DNA from: Botryosphaeria dothidea
Lineage: Eukaryota > Ascomycota > Dothideomycetes > Botryosphaeriales > Botryosphaeriaceae
DNA length: 64,000 nt
Reading direction: 5' to 3'
Assembly: GCA_011503125.2 (NCBI GenBank)
Contig: WWBZ02000062.1
Span: 2,046,001 to 2,110,000, forward strand
Positions within the stretch are counted from its first letter, which is position 1; every line of letters begins with the position of its first letter. The notes below the pieces were generated by a model that saw only the letters and a list, made by a program, of their open reading frames with translations, searched no databases and was not told the origin of the DNA. Below are positions 22,568 to 34,292 of this stretch, in pieces. Both the position numbers and the translations under genes were made by a program.

Positions 22568-22954
22568 TAATTGGGAGCTGTGCATGCACGGAGGATGGGC
22601 GGGGCGTACGGAGATCTTAGGCGCAACCCCGCGAAGGTCATGGGGCTCAACGCGCATCTCGGAGGGCGAGGCGCAGCGGGACGTAGTGTACATCATCTGT
22701 AGAATACCAGTTGTGGCATGTCTTGATTGTGAGCTGATGGCGCGGGCGGCCCTTCAGGGATCTTGGCGTCGACGACACAAGGAGTGCGGGCCGCGAAGCA
22801 AGCACGACCGGTGGCTCAAGCTCGCGCGCGCCCCCCTCAATTACCATTCACCGCCCACGACCACCAGCGCACCCTCTTGAGCCCGACTCCTATATCTTGC
22901 ACACCCAGTCCCCTCGTCCCCTCTACAGTCCAGAACCATACAACATAGCCCACC
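22568..22954. other. Intergenic, L47 gene to GDI promoter
   Basis: 387 bases of 3' UTR and promoter. The last 100 bases are C-rich with CACCC and CCCC runs before the GDI start, typical of strongly expressed fungal genes. No gene seen. Confidence 0.6.
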
Positions 22955-24743
22955 ATGGAAGAAGTCGCCCCCGAGTATGATGTCGTCGTCCTTGGCACCG
23001 GTATGCACTTACCCCGCCGCAGCTCGCCGCCATACAGACAGCTAACACGGAGACGCAGGCCTGACGGAATGCGTGCTTTCCGGGTACGCACACTTTGAAA
23101 TGATGCCCAGGAGCTGCTGCTAACCATCAACAGTGTCCTGAGTGTGAAGGGCAAGAAGGTCCTCCACATGGACCGGAACGACCACTATGGCGGGTAAGCT
23201 GGTATCCCTGAGTTTCAGAGACGAGTATGATGGACTGACGCCCGCCAGTGAGGCTGCCTCCCTGAACATCGAGGCGGTACGTATTCCGCGATCTAATCCC
23301 CACCGGCTCGCCGCATGCTTACGCCCCGCAGATGTTCAAGAAGTACGGCAACTACAAGGAGGGCGAGGAGCCGTGGAAGAAGTATGGCCGCGTCAACGAC
23401 TGGAACATCGACCTTGTCCCCAAGCTGCTCATGTCGAACGGCGAGCTCACCAACATCCTGGTCTCGACCGACGTCACCAGATACCTTGAGTTCAAGCAGA
23501 TTGCGGGCAGCTTCGTCCAGCAGGGCAAGGGTCCCAAGACCACCGTAGCCAAGGTCCCGTCCGATGCTGGCGAGGCTCTGCGCTCGCCTCTCATGGGTCT
23601 CTTTGAGAAGAGGAGGGCCCGCAGCTTCCTTGAGTGGGTTGGCTCCTACAAGAAGGAGGACTCTGCCACGCACAAGGGTAAAATTCCAATGCCCCGCACT
23701 TAGCCCTGGGGATGCGCAGCTAACGCACAGCAGGCCTTAGCATCGGCACCTGCACCATGAAGGACGTCTATGACAAGTTCGGCCTTGAGGATTCCACCCG
23801 TGACTTCATCGGCCACTCAATGGCTCTGTACCAGACCGACGAGTACATCAACGCCACTGGCAAGGCCGACGAGACCATCGAGCGCATTAGGCTCTACGTC
23901 AACTCGATGGCTCGCTACGGCAAGTCGCCTTACATCTACCCGCTGTACGGCCTGGGCGAGCTTCCCCAGGGTTTCGCTCGTCTTTCTGCCATCTACGGTG
24001 GTACCTACATGCTGAACGCCGATGTCGATGAGGTCCTGTACGAGGGTGGCAAGGTCTCCGGCATCAAGGCTACCATGAAGGAGAGGGACGCTCCTGGTGA
24101 GGGCATGAAGTTCACCACCAAGTGCAAGAAGATTCTTGCCGACCCCAGCTACTTCCCTCAGAAGGTCAAGCCTTCTGGCCACCTCCTGAAGGCCATTTGC
24201 ATCCTGAACCACCCCATTCCCGGCACGGACGACTCCGACTCCCTCCAGCTCATCATTCCCCAGAGCCAGGTCGGCCGCAAGAACGGTAAGTAATTTTTGG
24301 TTCAGCTTCAGACCCAGAACTAATATCGTTTGCCTAGACGTCTACATCGCCGTCGTTTCCTCCGCACACAACGTCTGCCCCAAGGGCTACTACATTGCCA
24401 TCGTCAGCACCATCGCCGAAGGTGACAGCAACCACCACCTTGAGCTCGAGCCCGGCTTCGAGCGCCTCGGCAAGATTGAGGAGAAGTTCATGGGTCCCCC
24501 CATCCCGCTCTACGAACCCATTGAGGATGGCACCAACGACAACGTTTTCATCTCGAAGAGCTACGACGCAACGAGCCACTTCGAGACTACGACGGGTAAG
24601 ATTCCAAGGAATACGGCTATCTTTGCGAGTTAACGCGCTAATGACACGTTGCAGATGACATCAAGAACATCTACAAGAGGGCCGAGGGTGAGGACCTGGT
24701 CGTCGAGGGCCTCAGAGAAGTCCAGGTGGCCGCGGAGGAGTAA
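22955..24743 (+). CDS. GDI1: Rab GDP-dissociation inhibitor
   Basis: Extracts prenylated, GDP-bound Rab proteins from membranes and recycles them in secretion. Eight exons: 22955-23000, 23059-23083, 23134-23193, 23249-23276, 23332-23677, 23734-24285, 24338-24595 and 24655-24743, giving 467 residues, normal for the family. The FAD-fold-like N-terminus reads YDVVVLGTGLTECVLSG, followed by GKKVLHMDRNDHYGG. Rab-binding and C-terminal blocks are intact: RSPLMGLFEKRRAR, TCTMKDVYDKFGLE, PYIYPLYGLGELPQGFARLSA, and the acidic tail. Four introns crowd the first 380 bases and make exons of 25 and 28 bases. Convergent with the SRP receptor gene. Confidence 0.96.
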
Positions 24744-25031
24744 ATTCTTCAGGATTAGGGGTTAAAGGGGCAGCAATAGAGCAATTTGGATGTACATGGA
24801 GATCATAAGACTGCCAATACTTCGGTAGGGAATCAATTTTACGCTGCATACATAATCGAGGATGAGATTAGCTGAACAACGTGGCTTGCTCGTGTTGTCA
24901 AAGCTTCCATTACATTTACTCTCCGGTTCGGAGATTGGGATATCATTCAAAATTACATACCCCCCTTTTCCATTCCATTCTTCTCCATTTCCCATCCCAG
25001 CAAGTTGAGATTCTGAAGACACAACGGTTTT

Positions 25032-25995
25032 TCACATTTGAGCTGCAATCCACTCCCACCATCCTTTCACGTCTGGGCCATCCTCACCCACCACACTGCC
25101 TCCTACTACCTCAACGGGCACATTCATCTCCTCCATCTGCTTGAATTCAAACCTGCTCTCGCCACCACCGCCCAGCCACTCGTGCTCTTCCCCAAGGCTA
25201 TCTTCACTTACGCCGACATCCAAGATGCCCTTGGCTTGCGTCGTGCGCACCTTCTCTATCTCAGCCTCCAGCTGTGCGCGCACCAGGCTCGGCGGCAGCG
25301 CGGTGAATATGTCCATCTTGTTGGCGGCCACGAGCACCGGAGTGGTGGCGGGGCCCTTGCTCGTCTTGGAGCCGGTGTAGCGCTTCTGCAGCGTCAGCAG
25401 CACGTCGTGCAGGTGTTCGGCGGCATCGCTGAGCTTCTCCGGATCGGCCAACGCGGCGGCATCGACGAGGAAGACGACGCCGCGCAGGTTCTTGTTGGAG
25501 GCGGCGCCGAGGGCGGAGGAGAGGGCGGCAGCCCGCAGCTTGCCGTGCCCGGGCGTGTCGGTCAGCGCCAGCTGCCGCGTCTTCGCGTTGGTCGGGTCGT
25601 GGGCGCTGCGGTAGCGCGCGCTGAAGGGGATGAAGGACTCGGGGAGCGCGAGGATGGAGCGCTGCGAGGCTTGGGAGGGGTGGGTGGGCGTGGGGCGGCC
25701 GGTTTCAAGCTGCGTTCGCGGGTAGGTCAGTCGTGGTGAATCTTTTGGGTCGGTGATGGTGAGTTTTTGCATGTGAGAGAGGAAGACTTACTGCTGTGAG
25801 GAGCGAGGTCTTGCCCGCACCGCTGGGCCCAACGAGCACGAAAGCAGCAGTGTTGATAGGCGTGCGGTGACGGTAGAGATACAGGTGCAGAAGGATTGGT
25901 AGGCCAAAGGCGACGACGAGGGTAATCAGAAAGGTGCTCAGGTGGGCTCCGAACAGCTTGGTCACCCAGCTGTCCGGGTCGTGCCACTCGACCAT
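25032..25995 (-). CDS. SRP102: Signal recognition particle receptor subunit beta
   Basis: ER membrane GTPase that anchors the SRP receptor alpha subunit during co-translational targeting. Exons 25792-25995 and 25032-25709 on the minus strand give 293 residues. A single N-terminal membrane segment (about 18-40, LSTFLITLVVAFGLPILLHL) precedes the GTPase domain: G1 GPSGAGKTSLLTA (about 56-68), which ends exactly at the intron; G3 DTPGHGKL; G4 NKMD. The C-terminus carries fungal acidic and Gly-rich insertions and ends in WWEWIAAQM. The intron is 82 bases. Divergent from the SDR gene over 541 bp. Confidence 0.94.
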
Positions 25996-26536
25996 GGCGG
26001 GCTAGGGCTCTGGTCGCGTGTTTCGAAGATGAGGGGTCGTGGCGAGAGGTGGGGAGACCCTTTTCTCTCGAAGCAAAGGAAAGTTGGTGTTTGTAGCCGC
26101 GGACGTGGAGACTGCGGTCATCGGAGCTGGAGCTTGCTAGCGCAAGGTGGCACGCCGGGCGGTGAGGAACACGACGGCAGTCCTGGCTCTCCGCCTTTCA
26201 GCACAATGCGCTTTCGTCCAGCACGAATCCAGAGTGCACTTTTCGCTATGCTGGATCTACGTGTGGCTTCGTCATAATGCTTACAGCCCTTGCTGCTGGC
26301 GGAAGCAATGCCAGGTGCCACACTGGAGGCGCTCACGGGGCTTGGGCAGGCACGCGAGCGATGCGCTGGATACTCGCCCGAAAGGGAAAGCAGCTCTCTG
26401 CAGTTGACATCATTCCGTGTCATGACGATTATGGAATTTAGGGATATATTCGCGTCCGAGTCTTTTTCGCTTTCCTGAACACTTTTCGAGTTCCAACCTT
26501 CTGCCTTTTCAATATTCTTACCTCAATTGATTCGCC
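25996..26536. other. Divergent promoter region, SRP102/SDR
   Basis: 541 bases between two start codons on opposite strands. No gene seen; pyrimidine-rich runs precede the SDR start from about 26465. Confidence 0.55.
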
Positions 26537-27827
26537 ATGCCTCTGCTCAGTAGCAGCAATACGTATGATCCCAACAAGGACATTCCTGACCTCACCGGCA
26601 AGGTAAACTCACTTGTTGATTATCCCGCTGATCTCAGAAGTCTGCTCAAATATCATGTCTTCTCTCCGCATGCCTTGTCTTCCTGTCCCGATTTTCGTGA
26701 ATCTTTGAGTTTGAATGTTTTCCTTGCCCTCACAACGTAATTTGAAAATTAAGCATCGTTTTCAAGAGAATCACCCAAGGAAAAGCCCATACTCATACAG
26801 CAAGTTAGGTATACATCGTTACGGGTGGATCTGCAGGAATTGGATTCGGCATCGTGGCCCATCTCCTTCAACAAAATGCTTCTAAAATCCACCTCCTCTC
26901 CAACAAGGAAGAGCATGCAGAGGAGGCGCAAGAGGAGCTCAAGAAATACGGAGATGCCGGCCGCATTGAATGGAAGAAGTGCAACCTCGAGGACCTGAAG
27001 CAAGTCGACGAAGTCGCCAAAGAGCTCTCCTCGTTGGAGAAGCTTGATGGTCTCATTCTCAACGCAGGCTTAGGCGTAGGTGTCTACAACGAGACAAAGG
27101 ACGGCATAGGTGTGCCTCGCGATTTTCCGATACTCGGACCCAAGACTGACAAGCATCCCAAGATTCCCACATGCAAGTCAACCACATTTCTCAGTTCCAT
27201 CTTGCCATGATCCTGCTTCCTGTTCTCCAGCGCACCCAGAACTCCCGCTTGGTCCTCCAATCCAGCGAGTTTCACCGTCCTGGCGTCTCAGATGTCAAAT
27301 TCGCCTCGCTCGAGGAGCTCAACACCGACATCGGTCCCGCTAAGCTTTACGCCCGCACCAAGCTCGCCCAGGTCCTCTTCGTCCGCTCCCTTGCTCACCG
27401 GGCTGCTAAGAACGAGCTCGGCTTCTCCGCCCAGGGCATGGCGACGGGTCCGTGGATCAATGCTACGCACCCTGGCGGCGTGCGAACCGACCAGCAGGCC
27501 CAGGCTGTCGAAGCTTACGGCAAGCTGGGTGACTTGGGCGTGAAAATTGTGAAGCCATTCATGAAGGACCCGATCGATGAGGGATGCAGGCCGGCATTGT
27601 TTGCGGCAACAAGCGAGAATATTGTCAAGGAGGGCATCCAGGGACAGTATATTGTGCCCGACAGGAAGATCACGGAGCCGAGCAAGGAGGCGCAGAGTGA
27701 AGACTTGGGTGACGCGTTATGGATGCTGACGGAGAAGATCCTGATGGACAAGTTAGGCGCCCTGCCTTACGGGCCGGTGCATGTCGACAACTTGGCGAAG
27801 GAAGGTCTGCATGGTCCAGTATCGTGA
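26537..27827 (+). CDS. Short-chain dehydrogenase/reductase
   Basis: NAD(P)-dependent oxidoreductase of the SDR superfamily; substrate unknown. Exons 26537-26602, 26809-27109 and 27163-27827 give 343 residues. The cofactor motif TGGSAGIG is at about 27-34, LILNAGLG follows, and the catalytic YxxxK is Y185-ARTK189, with SSEFHR in the expected Ser region just before. GINATHPGG-like sequence (WINATHPGGVRTD) matches the post-catalytic loop. The spacing resembles WW-domain oxidoreductase and retinol-dehydrogenase-like fungal SDRs. Intron 1 is 206 bases, long for this window, with acceptor GTTAG at 26808. No neighbouring biosynthetic genes suggest a pathway. Confidence 0.9.
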
Positions 27828-28548
27828 GCAAGTTGATTAAGTCACTGGCGGTGAGGCAGGTTCCAGGAGAATCAGTGACACCCCCGAGGCTGATGAGTCT
27901 ATCGAAGGAGGTCAGACTATCTTTTAATTTAACGAATTCCGACAAGTGAACAACGAGAAAGGAGACTTATCAATTCTTACCATTCACTTGGTGGTTTGCA
28001 TGAAGTCGTCTCGGGTAGACTCACAGAATCTGACATGTTACTTTGCGCTTCATACTAACAGAGTGGTGCTGCAGTCGACTGTTAGCGCAAGATGTGAAAT
28101 TATTACAAACAATCCAGACGAACAAGATATCAATAACGGGTCAAAACCATCATCCAGATAATTCTCTCACCAGAAAGAAGATACGATTATGTCTGGACAG
28201 ACGGGTGAAAATCTTTTGAGTACCACAATGCCTGCGAAGACTATAACGCCGAGTAATGATGTTGTATGCAAACCCAACCAGAACAAACAATTGGAAAGGA
28301 GGATCAAAAGAATTGCAGAATGAGAAAGCTCGAACGAACGACGAAATCCAAAATTTTCTGTGTCGTAGCTCATGTTGATTGTGCTGTTCGTGTCATATGT
28401 CGTCTGCAAAAATGTCATGATATCCGTCCGTCTCCTGTGTAGATGATGTTTCGGTCCAGCTCATATGCGCCGCGTTGTTTTTCTTTTCCAGATCCAATCG
28501 ATTCCAATGCCATTGGCTGAACGACGGGTAGTCCACACCAATCCCCGT
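27828..28548. other. Intergenic between convergent SDR and membrane-protein genes
   Basis: 721 AT-rich bases holding two 3' UTRs; no supported gene. Confidence 0.6.
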
Positions 28549-29786
28549 TCACTCCAACTTTCCCATGAACCCTCTCCTCACCCTTAAGTTCACCACGCCA
28601 CCGCAGCCAAACGCCGGCACGATCCGCGCCATGCGCGCCAGGCAGCTCATGCCCCAATCCTTCGTCACCTTGCCCACCCTATCCGCGAACCGCACCCCGG
28701 CCGTCCCGCGCGGCCTGTTGTAAAGATCCAGGCCGAGCAGATGCAGCGGCGTGCTGAACACCTGCACCGCCGCCGGCGCTGCGAATTGAGCCGCGCTGGC
28801 CGCGTCGACGTGCTTACGCAGCGCGTCGCCCATCGTACCCGTCGCCGTCTGCATCTTCGCCGACAGGTACGGCGTCAGCAGCGGCGGCACATTGAACGAG
28901 GCGAAGACGGTCAGCATGTCGCGCAGCGCGAAGAGCGCATACGTCGTTGGCGGCACTGGGCGTGGGTTTGCCGTCACAACGCCAAACATGCGCGTAAAGC
29001 GGCTGTCTTTGTAGAGGCAGAGGGCTAGGTTGGCGGAGCTGGTAGCGACGAATTTGGAGGGGCCGGCGGTCGTGGTGGAAGCTGGGGTGGCGCGGAGCGT
29101 GCTGGTGGTTGTGTCGAGAAGGTTGGCGGTCATGTAGGTGCCCGTGTACAGGGAGAAGATGAAGGCGAATGGTTTAGAGAATATATAGTTGTGTGGGCGG
29201 AGAAGCAGCGTGCGGAGGGAGCTGAGGAGGGAGTTGCGGAGCGTGGTGCGGCCTGAGGCATTTTCGATAATGGCACTGGGGATGGTTAGCAGTATTCACA
29301 TCACAAGATGCTTGTTTTGGGTGTTGCTCTGGAGGAGGTTTCGGGATGGTGTTTTGGGGGACGAGGAGCCTGCTGCGCCGTATACCGGAACGCGACCAAA
29401 TAGTGGCATGATTTCTACCCCGGATTTGCAAGAACCCTGACTCTGCTCACCACTCACCGATCGATTGCCGTCACAACGGGCGCGACAAGTGCGCCCGCGC
29501 TAGCTGCTGCCGCGCAGTCGGCGCCAACTCTCGAGCCCAAATTCTTGGTGTTCCATGAGGGCACCTCTGCTGACTTCATGTCTGATGGCGTGCCATTTGC
29601 GGCGGTGTTGGGGGAGGCGGACCGAGAAGAAGAAGGGTTGGCGGGCCGCTGGTGATCCACATCTGCTGTGTACCGTGCCGATGCTGCTCCACGCACTGCT
29701 GCTGCTGCTGGCGTCAATGGCGGCTGGTGATGTTGCGACGCGCTGCGATAGCTGTCGGGTCTTTCTCCGGCTTGCGCTTCCCTCAT
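28549..29786 (-). CDS. Conserved fungal multi-span membrane protein, function unknown
   Basis: Exons 29458-29786 and 28549-29275 on the minus strand, separated by a 182-base intron; phases agree. The conserved part begins with NTKNLGSRVGADC, a segment ending VVTAIDRAIIENASGR, and FSKPFAFIFSLYTGTYMTANLL, followed by several hydrophobic helices (YALFALRDMLTVFASFNVPPLL; AAQFAAPAAVQVFSTPLHLLGLDLYN) and a basic C-terminus. I recognise the pattern as a protein widespread in ascomycetes, perhaps mitochondrial, but cannot name a function. Two starts are possible: ATG 29786 (351 residues, Ala/Ser-rich disordered lead) or ATG 29579 (282 residues, beginning just before the conserved part). The shorter form may be the real one. 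Confidence 0.8.
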
Positions 29787-30270
29787 GTTGGCTGCAGCTC
29801 CTGGGTTTTCTAGGGGCTGCTGTTTCCTAGCCCCCGAGCAACAACTCGAGGCCTTATATCGAAGGGACAAGAGACTTCAGATCGTGCATTGGGAGCGTGG
29901 GCTTGAGTTGGTAAAAGGCATGCTCTAACAAGCTGCCTTGGTTGCTCAAGCCACATGAATCATGGCCCCGTGCCCGTGTTTAAGCGCCCGATATCGGCTC
30001 CGCTTTATGGCGGGTTCAACTTGCGTGGAGGAATGCTCATTTAGGTAAGCTAATCTGCCTGGCGCTGTCAGCGCTGTGGAGAAATCCTTAGGAGAAACAA
30101 GCCTGGTGTTGATATCGTAACTCTTGGCTTTCTCTCGTGATTGCCGTTAGTCATTTCTGGTGAACTTTGAACGTTCTTTATCGATGGTGCATACAGGACC
30201 CATCTTTGCTTCAGATCCCAGCCTGTCTATGACAACCTAATTGCATCCGTCCATAACGCCTACAGTTGAT
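29787..30270. other. Intergenic, membrane-protein gene to VPS36 3' end
   Basis: 484 bases combining the promoter of the minus-strand membrane protein and the 3' UTR of VPS36. No gene seen. Confidence 0.55.
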
Positions 30271-32211
30271 TTATGCATCTTGAGTGATATCCTCAATTAC
30301 CGGCAACTGAGCGATCCAGTTCTCCCAGAACCGGATACCATCGAGTCCTTGCTCTCGGCACAAGGCTCCTTTCTCCTCGGCCATTTCAAGCTCTTCGGTC
30401 GCAACACCGACACTCCAACCAAACCACTCTGCCGCTTCTTGTGCAGTTACTCCTCGTCCGTATTTCTCCCAGTCCCAGCCGACTTCTCCAGGAGGAGCTG
30501 CATGAAGCTCTTGGAGCCAACCAAGGAGACTCGTTATGGTTTTCTCGTCTGTTCGGTCGCGGCCCTGTACTACTAAAAGCCCGCTCTTGAACCGCCTTAG
30601 ACGCACAGGAAGTTTGAGCTTGTCCCACATTTGAGCGGCCTTCTCGAAGTCTGTGGGGCTAACGAGCTCGACACCCCCTCGAGCTCGGTTAAAAACGGCC
30701 CAGAGATCCACCAAACTCATAATCCCTCCCTCGCGCCTTAAGATGCCCTTCCTATCATCAGTCAAGAATTCGGCAAGATTTCGTGAGAGCTCCGAAATAT
30801 AAAGAGAATCCGAACCGGACCCTAGCATGTCTTTTGTCGTGACCAACCCCAGGGCAGACGCTGATTGCGCGAGCGCCGCATCGGCCTCTGAGTTGCCGTT
30901 GCCATTCAAATTCGCCTGGCTGGCGAATTGCTCGGCGAGTGCGATGATCTCCTTGGCGGAAGTCATCAAGGCCTCGAGGTCTTCGAAAGCACTGCCGATC
31001 ATGTATTCGTTGTTCTGACGCTGCTCCATACCACGTCGCTCGAGACCTCCAATCCCAACCGCTTTATTTCGGACGGGCAAGTTAGTCGAAGCCTGAGCTG
31101 GTGTAGAGCCCATGATGGGCTTGGGGATTGGTGGAGCACTCTGCAGCAGCCATTTTCTCTGCAAGAGAGCGCCTTTCAATCTCTCAAAAAATATTTTCTC
31201 TCCGCCGGCGCGAAAAGAGAATTTGATGCACTCCGGCCCGTCCCCACTCTGTGGAGCACCACTTAGAACAGGTGCCGGCGATTCTGATCGGTGTATGGGA
31301 GATGGATTGTAGTCGTTGCGCTTATCTGCAGCATTCACAAGAGAAGCACCGCACATTTCGCAACTCAGAAGAGAGGGATGATTCTGAAATGTGCATCTCG
31401 GACATTGGAACGCAGTAGGGCCAGGGGAGGTAACATTGCTTCGCCCGAACGCTGACGGTGCTCCATAGCCCGGTGTATTGTGTGTGATGGCCGGCTCACT
31501 CGATGTTTGTCTGTTCGCGGCAATAGCAGCCTTGATAAGGTGCAAAAGCGGGGGCTTCAGTCCGCAAGCCAAGCACGGCGGCAACGGTGTGTTTGCGTTG
31601 GCAATGGCGGGGTCAAAGTTTGACGGCACAGGGTTGGAGAAGGAGCATATGGGACAGACCCATGTCGCAGAGGCGTTTGGAGGAGGCGCAGGAGCTGGCG
31701 GCAGGGGACGCAACGGGCTTCCGTTGCGTGGCGGGGTTGAAGTGGGACTGTATCCCGTATTGCTGCCGCTGACAGGAACCGGGCTGCGGGTGGCCGAGAG
31801 GTTCGGACGCTTAGAGGGCTTGGGGTAGAGTGTGACTTTGGGCGACGACTTGAGGAAGCCGGCCTGTTTTTGGAATCAGCCTGTTTGCCTGCATCTCCCA
31901 GGTTCGGGCGCATACGTAGAACTCCGGGCGCTCAACGTCTTTCAGGTTCACGGCGACGGAGAATTTGCGCGGCTCCTTGTTATCGACGTAGCAAGCGCGG
32001 TGGGAGGTCAAGTAGGCATGACCATCTTGGAAGTCGGGTATCTTGTACTTGCTGCAGACGCGCGGCATCAGCTTAGCGTGCACCATCAAGCTGTTGGGAG
32101 CTGCACTCACCCCTCGTACAGACCGACGGCATCCTGCACGAACAAGAGCGTCTCGTCCGGCAGGAGCTCAGGACGCAGAGCAGTGGTGAGGTCGAGCCGG
32201 TGGAGGAACAT
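30271..32211 (-). CDS. VPS36: ESCRT-II subunit Vps36
   Basis: Part of ESCRT-II, which sorts ubiquitinated membrane proteins into multivesicular bodies; binds phosphoinositides and ubiquitin at endosomes. Exons 32111-32211, 31916-32051 and 30271-31863 on the minus strand give 609 residues. The N-terminal GLUE domain starts MFLHRLDLTTALRPELLPDE and is split, as in yeast, by an insertion with two NZF-like zinc fingers: WVCPICSF...CLACGL (from about 147) and FQCPRCTF...SCEMCG (from about 231). GLUE resumes at about 290 with IKFSFRAGGEKIFFERL. The EAP30/winged-helix region fills the C-terminal half, with ARGGVELVSPTDFEKAAQMW. Divergent from the THP3-like gene over 370 bp. Confidence 0.95.
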
Positions 32212-32581
32212 TCAGCGAGCACATGGGGCCAGGCGTGGTGCAGCAGAGAGATCGGCTTGCACTTGCACCCCGCAGGTGGTAGGGGAGCTTGGGTGATTCC
32301 GTCATCGCAGTGATTGGCTCCTCACGTGGCCCTTTCGCAGCAGCGGCCAGCACTTCTCTGGGCCTGCGCTGCCCGCGGCTGCCACTTTCGATGGGCAGCT
32401 CGTCGCCAAGCCAGTAAGCGACCACTCGTTTAAGGCGGCATTCCACCGACCGACCGCCTCACCCTTCCACTAACAAACGCACCCCCTTCCCCCAACCTCC
32501 CTTCCGGGAAATCACACATCCTTTCAACGCTCTACGTGCCCTTTCTTGTGCCCTCGTTGCTCCCACTCACATTCCGACGCC
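32212..32581. promoter_or_regulatory. Divergent promoter region, VPS36/THP3-like
   Basis: 370 bases between opposed start codons, C-rich and pyrimidine-rich towards the THP3-like start. No specific operator recognised. Confidence 0.5.
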
Positions 32582-34292
32582 ATGTCTGCCTCTGTTCCCT
32601 GGCGCCAACCGCCTGGCGCTGCGGCCATGAACCGTAAGCCAGACGCGCTCCCCGACCGCGAACACCGTCACTTGCTAACGCGTAGCTTCGCTGCAGCCCC
32701 TACACCCGCCTACAATTCCGTTCCTGCTCGTCGCGCTTTTGCCCGACCTGAGCCTATGTCTTCCGCTCCCCCATCTCAACCCCCACCCACAGCGAATTCA
32801 ACTCCGCCAAAGAAGGTCGAATGGCCACCTTCGGTCCGCGAATACGTTCAGCGCTCCTTTGCCGACCTGTCCGCCAAACCCAGCATCGACCGTAAAGATA
32901 TCGAAGATACGTTGAAGAGGGTCATCACCGAAGCTACCCAGTCCAACCTCCTGCACCAGATCGACTGGGACAAACACCCCTTGCCCCGAGAAATCATCTT
33001 GTCCCAGCGGACCAGGGCTGCGAGCACCAACAACGCACCTTGGAGGAACCAGTCCACGCCCGAAAAGAACATAACGGATGCAAATGGCGCGTTTCCCAAG
33101 AAGCGCAAGTCTCCCGATGCGAATCACGATGCTGACGATGACTCACTTCCACCGTGGCGGAGAACTAACAAAAGAAGACTTGATGACCGTAGCGAACCTC
33201 CAACTTCGCCAAGCGTAGTGCGAAGCTTGGCGGACCGCATGGACAAAAACCACATTACCCCAAAGGCATTCCGCGACAAGGGATTCAGTAAGTACGACAA
33301 CGATGCCGACAAGATCGAGAAGCGTCAGCAGCGCTTCTATGCGGGCAAGAACGGGTCTAGTTCTCCACACCCGTGGAACACCTCGCGCGACGACTCTCCG
33401 GCCGATGCCAACGATGGACCAGTTGTCGGCACCTGCCAAGACCTGGAAAAGAGATACCTTCGTCTTACGTCAGCGCCGAAGCCGGAGGCCGTTCGTCCGC
33501 TGCACGTCTTACAGAAGACGCTGGAGCACCTCAAGATCAAGTGGAAGAAGGAGGGCAACTACACGTACATCTGCGACCAGTTCAAGTCGCTTCGCCAGGA
33601 TTTGACCGTGCAACACATCAAGAACGAATTCACCGTGACAGTTTATGAGATCCATGCCCGTATTGCGTTGGAGAAGGGGGACTTGGGTGAGTATAATCAG
33701 TGTCAGACGCAGTTGCGTGCACTGTATTCGCAGAAGCTTGGAGGGCATCCCGCGGAATTTCTGGCATACCGTATTCTCTATTTCATCTACACGCAAAACC
33801 GAACCGATATGAACGAGGTGCTGGCCGATCTAACCCCTGCAGACAAGACGCAACCTGCGGTCAAGCATGCCCTGGATGTTCGTTCCGCTTTGGCATTGGG
33901 CAACTACCATAAGTTCTTCAGATTATATCTCGACACTCCTAACATGGGCGCGTATCTGATGGACATGTTTATCGTACGCGAACGCCTAGCCGCCTTGGCT
34001 AACATTTGCAAAGCGTACGTTCTCGTTCCCCCCATATTACGACACACAAAAGGCATCTAACGCACATCGCAGATACAAGCCCAATGTCAACATTAAGTTC
34101 CTTACGGAGGAGCTTGGATTCGACTCTTACGACGATTGTGTGCAGTATCTATGTGACCATGGCGCTCAACAATTCCTCGAGCAGAAAGACGACGGTAGTG
34201 TACTTTTCCAGACACAGCCGCAGTCGTTCGCACTCTTTGAACAGCTGAAAGCGGGTGCTTTCCGTCGGGTCGACATCAAAGGCCAGATATGA
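32582..34292 (+). CDS. THP3: SAC3/GANP domain protein, THP3/LENG8-like
   Basis: Nuclear PCI-type protein related to yeast Thp3 and human LENG8, which act with Csn12 in transcription and splicing of mRNA. Exons 32582-32633, 32697-34014 and 34073-34292 give 529 residues. The N-terminal third is Pro/Ser/Arg-rich with a basic KKRK-type patch near 170. The SAC3/GANP domain spans about 285-510: LEKRYLRLTSAPKPEAVRPL, YTYICDQFKSLRQDLTVQ, EIHARIALEKGDLGEYNQC, then FRLYLDTPNMGAYLMD, ending with a winged-helix-like tail. Intron 1 (63 bases, GTAAGC, GCTAAC branch, CTGCAG) is stop-free and a multiple of three, so retention would add 21 residues. Placement of that intron is an inference from consensus; intron 2 is needed to reach the conserved C-terminus. 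Confidence 0.88.
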
